From Caryophanales bacterium (lineage in GTDB: Bacteria; Bacillota_I; Bacilli_A; RFN20; CAG-826): DNA of 15,682 nt. Below the pieces are notes generated by a model, which did no database searches, was not told the origin of the DNA, and worked only from the letters and a program-made list of their open reading frames with translations. Within the stretch, counting starts at the first letter, position 1; each line of letters begins with the position of its first letter. This document shows positions 12,986 to 15,682 of this stretch, piece after piece. The position numbers were made by a program, and so were the translations under genes. The stretch is taken from positions 1-15,682 of the forward strand of contig JAQYPI010000077.1 in assembly GCA_028726925.1 (NCBI GenBank), in the 5' to 3' direction.

Positions 12986-14236
12986 ATGATTGCCAGGAAC
13001 GATTATTTGCAGAAACTCATCGACCGAATGAATAACGGCATGATTAAAGTCGTTACCGGAATCCGGAGATGCGGCAAATCCTACCTGCTATTTGAAATTT
13101 TCTATTCCTATTTACTCCAAAACGGCGTCGATCAAGAGCACATCATCTCCTTGCGTCTCGATGACAGAATGAACCTTCGTTATCGCGATCCCGATGTTCT
13201 ATGCGAGTATGTGCATAGCAAGATCGTTGACGAGAAGAACTATTTCATCTTGCTCGATGAGGTGCAGTACGTAAACGAGTTCGAGGATGTGCTGAATTCC
13301 TTTTTGCATATCAAAAACGCCGATGTCTACGTAACGGGAAGCAACGCGAAATTCCTTTCTTCCGACATCATCACGGAGTTTCGAGGAAGAGGGGATCAAA
13401 TCTACTTATCCCCTTTGACTTTCAAGGAATACTTCGATTACTGCAAGCTCGATTTCGAGGATGCTTGGAATGAGTATTCCATGTATGGCGGCATGCCCTA
13501 TCTTTCTTTGTGCAAAACAAGCGAACAGAAGATCCAATACTTGGACAATCTATTCAAAGAAACCTATATCAAGGACATCGTGAATCGAAACGCCATCAAG
13601 AATACGGAAGTGTTGGAAGATCTTCTAAACATCGTTTCCTCTAGCGTCGGCTCCTTGACGAACCCTCACAAATTATCGAATTCCTTTCGTTCGGTGAAGA
13701 ATCTCACCGTCGCGCCCGCCACGATCAAGCAGTACTTGGATGGCTGCGTCGATTCCTTTTTGATCCGGAAAGCGAATCGATATGACGTGAAAGGGAAGAG
13801 ATACATCGATACGCCCCTGAAATACTATTTCACGGATATCGGCCTTCGAAACGTGAGGCTTGGTTTTCGGCAGCAAGAAGAAAGCCGCATCATGGAAAAC
13901 ATCATCTACAACGAATTGGTCAATCGAGGATACCAGGTCGATGTCGGGATGGTATCCACCAGCGAAAAGAACGAAAACGAGAATTACGTGAGAAAGCAAC
14001 TCGAAGTGGATTTCGTTTGCAATCTCGGATACGAAAGGATCTACATCCAATCCGCGTTGAATATCGATGATGCCGCGAAAAAACAGCAAGAAGAGCGATC
14101 GCTTATCCGGATCGACGATAGCTTTCGAAAAGTCATCGTTGTTCGAAGCAACATCCGAAAATGGAAAGACGAAAACGGCATCTTGATCCTAGGGCTCAAA
14201 GAATTCTTGACTTGCCCCGACGCGATAAAAGCTTGA
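12986..14236 (+). CDS. AAA_14/DUF4143 ATPase 3
   Basis: This 416-aa protein has a P-loop GIRRCGKS at 25-32, a Walker B FILLDE ending at Glu92, TGSN at 117-120 and RGRGDQIYLSPLTFKEYF just after. The DUF4143 half carries KYYFTDIGLRNVRL and LEVDFVCNLGYERIYIQSAL, the family's degenerate nuclease-like core. It belongs to the same broad subfamily as ATPase 2 (RRCGKS P-loop, TGSN sensor, similar length), but the two are clearly diverged, so this is not a recent local duplication. The start at 12986 follows GGAACGGAAT. Base composition is intermediate between ATPase 1 and the resident genes. Its palindromic repeats surround the promoter, which suggests autoregulation. Function is unknown. Confidence 0.9.
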   Translation: MIARNDYLQKLIDRMNNGMIKVVTGIRRCGKSYLLFEIFYSYLLQNGVDQEHIISLRLDDRMNLRYRDPDVLCEYVHSKIVDEKNYFILLDEVQYVNEFEDVLNSFLHIKNADVYVTGSNAKFLSSDIITEFRGRGDQIYLSPLTFKEYFDYCKLDFEDAWNEYSMYGGMPYLSLCKTSEQKIQYLDNLFKETYIKDIVNRNAIKNTEVLEDLLNIVSSSVGSLTNPHKLSNSFRSVKNLTVAPATIKQYLDGCVDSFLIRKANRYDVKGKRYIDTPLKYYFTDIGLRNVRLGFRQQEESRIMENIIYNELVNRGYQVDVGMVSTSEKNENENYVRKQLEVDFVCNLGYERIYIQSALNIDDAAKKQQEERSLIRIDDSFRKVIVVRSNIRKWKDENGILILGLKEFLTCPDAIKA

Positions 14237-14486
14237 TTAGTTCATACCAAGGAAGGATGCGACATAATCCGGAATCGGTTTGATTAAAGCGTCATGCCCG
14301 TTAGGGATTAATGAATTTATCGTTTTTCGATTTATAAACAGAATGTCATATAAGCCGGATTAGAAATGATTCCATATTTTTGCAATTACGCAAAATAATA
14401 ACTTGCGGAAAACTGCAAATACGCATTATTAAATCGATTACAAAATGTAATTACGCACGAAAGCGGAATCCCTAATAAACTTACAC
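14237..14486. other. AT-rich intergenic stretch after ATPase 3
   Basis: No gene is supported. It contains the triple TGCAATTACGCA-type repeat (14381-14457) and a 9-bp inverted pair TTAGGGATT (14301-14309) / AATCCCTAA (14467-14475) that encloses it. ATPase 3 and the nucleoside kinase converge here. Confidence 0.6.
14381..14457 (+). repeat. Three degenerate 12-bp repeats at 32-33 bp spacing
   Basis: TGCAATTACGCA (14381-14392), TGCAAATACGCA (14414-14425) and TGTAATTACGCA (14446-14457) each differ by one base from the first. They start 33 and 32 bp apart, about three helical turns. The linkers are not clearly related. Confidence 0.7.
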
Positions 14487-14515
14487 AAAAAGAGGCGACC
14501 CATGTCGCTTCTTTT
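14487..14515 (-). terminator. Rho-independent terminator of the nucleoside kinase, possibly bidirectional
   Basis: On the minus strand AAAAGAAGCGAC pairs with GTCGCCTCTTTT with one mismatch, a 4-nt loop and a following T run. The plus strand also ends in a T-rich tail, so ATPase 3 transcripts may stop here too. Confidence 0.85.
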
Positions 14516-14535
14516 CGTTCTATCGACCCGTAGGA

Positions 14536-15682
14536 TCAGACGTCCGCGTAGCAGCTGCCGCCCACGAATTCGCGCATGAGGGAATTGCTCGGGACCCAGC
14601 GATCGTCCATCGTCACGAAGAACTTGAGCATGCGGGAGAGGCGCAAAACGACGGGGTAGACGTCGCTTTCGGCATCGATCTCGGAAAGGAGGGGAAGGGC
14701 GTATTTCTTGAGGACCGGAAGCTCGTAGGAGAGCATCGAGTTGAAGACGTAATCGCAACCTTCTTGGTATGGGTAGATCCAGCGGAATTCGCCCGCCCGG
14801 ACGCTTGGCCACATATGGAGCGTCTCTTCCGCGGGGGAAGAACGGAACTGGTAGTCGCGCACGATGCGGCGGATGAGGCGCAGGTCGGTGAGGCTGAGGG
14901 GGTTATGATCGTCGAGGTTGATCTGGGCCTGCGGGGCGATGAAGATCTTGAATTTCGCGGACTTCGGGATGTCCATGTGGAGCTGGTCGTTGAGCGCGTG
15001 GATGCCCTCGATGATGATGGGCTCGCCCGGGCCGACTTTCAAGGTCCTGCCCTCGACTCGGTACCCCTTCTGGAAATCGAAACGGGGCAAGGTCACTTCC
15101 TGGCCGGAGATGAGGTCCAGCATGTTCTGGTTGAAAAGGGGGATGTCGAGGCAATCGATGTGCTCGTAGTCGGGATTGCCGTCCTCGTCGAAAGGCATCT
15201 CGGTCTTGGGACGGTAATAATCGTCGATCGAGATGCGGACCGGGTGGATGCCGCGGGACATGAGCTCGATGCGGAGGCGGTTCGCGAACGTGGTCTTGCC
15301 AGAGCTCGAGGGGCCCGCGATGCAGATGAGGCGGATGTTCTCGATGTCGTCTTGGATGAGCTCGCCGAGCTCGGCGATCATGCGGTTGTGTCTAGCTTCG
15401 CAGAGGTTGATGTAATCGACGGTGCCGAGTTTCTCGATCTCGTGGTTGATGCCGGCGACGGAAGAGGAATTGACGATCTTGGCCCAGTCGTGGCTTTCCT
15501 TGAGGACCCGGTTGAAGGTCGGGGCGTCCTCGAATTCGGGGATCTGCCCCTTGCATTCCGCGCGAGGGTATTGAAGCAACATACCGGGGGCGTATAGGCG
15601 TAATTTGTAGTCGTGGATGTATCCCGTCGACGGCGTCAGATGGTTGTACATGTAGTTCGCGTAATCGTCGCAGTAGTAGAGG
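14536..15682 (-). CDS. Nucleoside (uridine-like) kinase, N-terminus beyond window edge
   Basis: The minus-strand frame is open to the window end, so the N-terminal part, usually a TGS/threonyl-tRNA-synthetase-like editing region of about 170-200 aa, is missing. An internal Met at 15651 is not the true start, because the frame continues upstream with family-like sequence (YYCDDYANYMYNHL). The visible part has the conserved LTPSTGYIHDYKLRLYAPGM, the P-loop GPSSSGKTTFANRL (codons at 15292-15315), SIDDYYRPKTEMP, IIIEGIHALN, DLRLIRRIVRDYQFR, ETLHMWPSVRAGE and the end MREFVGGS. This is the Firmicutes nucleoside kinase of the uridine kinase/phosphoribulokinase superfamily, which transfers phosphate from ATP to a nucleoside in salvage; the exact substrate is not readable. 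A terminator follows. Confidence 0.93.
   Translation of the reverse strand, partial: LYYCDDYANYMYNHLTPSTGYIHDYKLRLYAPGMLLQYPRAECKGQIPEFEDAPTFNRVLKESHDWAKIVNSSSVAGINHEIEKLGTVDYINLCEARHNRMIAELGELIQDDIENIRLICIAGPSSSGKTTFANRLRIELMSRGIHPVRISIDDYYRPKTEMPFDEDGNPDYEHIDCLDIPLFNQNMLDLISGQEVTLPRFDFQKGYRVEGRTLKVGPGEPIIIEGIHALNDQLHMDIPKSAKFKIFIAPQAQINLDDHNPLSLTDLRLIRRIVRDYQFRSSPAEETLHMWPSVRAGEFRWIYPYQEGCDYVFNSMLSYELPVLKKYALPLLSEIDAESDVYPVVLRLSRMLKFFVTMDDRWVPSNSLMREFVGGSCYADV

Noticed and set aside
14301..14475. MITE-like element with 9-bp terminal inverted repeats TTAGGGATT
   Set aside because: The arms are short, there is no target-site duplication and no second copy in the window, so chance cannot be excluded.

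Overview
The window looks like a chromosomal stretch from a low-complexity Gram-positive lineage (Bacillota, most likely an uncultured gut-type member of the Bacilli related to Erysipelotrichales/RF39-RFN20). The assignment rests on a Bacilli-type glycerol kinase with a CcpA cre-like site, a Firmicutes-type nucleoside kinase, Shine-Dalgarno sites and intrinsic terminators. TGA is used as a stop (for example at the end of glpK, directly before a terminator), so the code is the standard bacterial one, not the Mycoplasma code. Resident genes are GC-rich with C or G at third positions; several accessory genes are clearly more AT-rich.

Layout. 1-1432 (minus): a TraX-family membrane protein, cut by the window edge, coupled to a CPBP intramembrane protease with an N-terminal zinc ribbon. 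1493-3356 (plus): an IMPACT/YigZ protein and an M24B Xaa-Pro aminopeptidase in one operon, closed by a terminator. 3438-4456: an AT-rich accessory patch with an orphan HipB-type antitoxin, a 30-codon remnant of hipA and a 33-bp-period triple repeat. 4509-7261: two convergent AAA_14/DUF4143 ATPases. 7445-8929: glycerol kinase. 9061-10520: a two-gene module of an XRE-DUF3990 ADP-ribosyltransferase-like protein and its small partner. 10555-11049: a second HipB-like regulator facing a doubtful small ORF across three phased operators. 11159-12827: an unknown gene and a DUF5677-like gene. 12986-14236: a third DUF4143 ATPase. 14536-15682 (minus): a nucleoside kinase, cut by the window edge.

The resident genes cover ordinary functions: peptide turnover, glycerol uptake metabolism, nucleoside phosphorylation and membrane proteolysis. 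Inserted among them are self-contained modules, each carrying its own private set of short repeats. One ATPase sits exactly between 72-bp direct repeats (70/72 identical). The XRE-DUF3990 operon sits between 34-bp direct repeats (33/34 identical). The other two ATPases have 2-3 copies of unrelated repeats at their promoters, and the hipBA remnant is bracketed by a decayed repeat pair. In the clearest cases the repeat unit is itself an inverted repeat.

This repeated design, one accessory module with two or more copies of its own palindromic repeat, is the most interesting feature of the window. It may reflect operators, recombination sites or both. A second theme is that several promoters place their -10 box only 6-9 nt before an ATG with no Shine-Dalgarno sequence, suggesting leaderless transcripts in this lineage.
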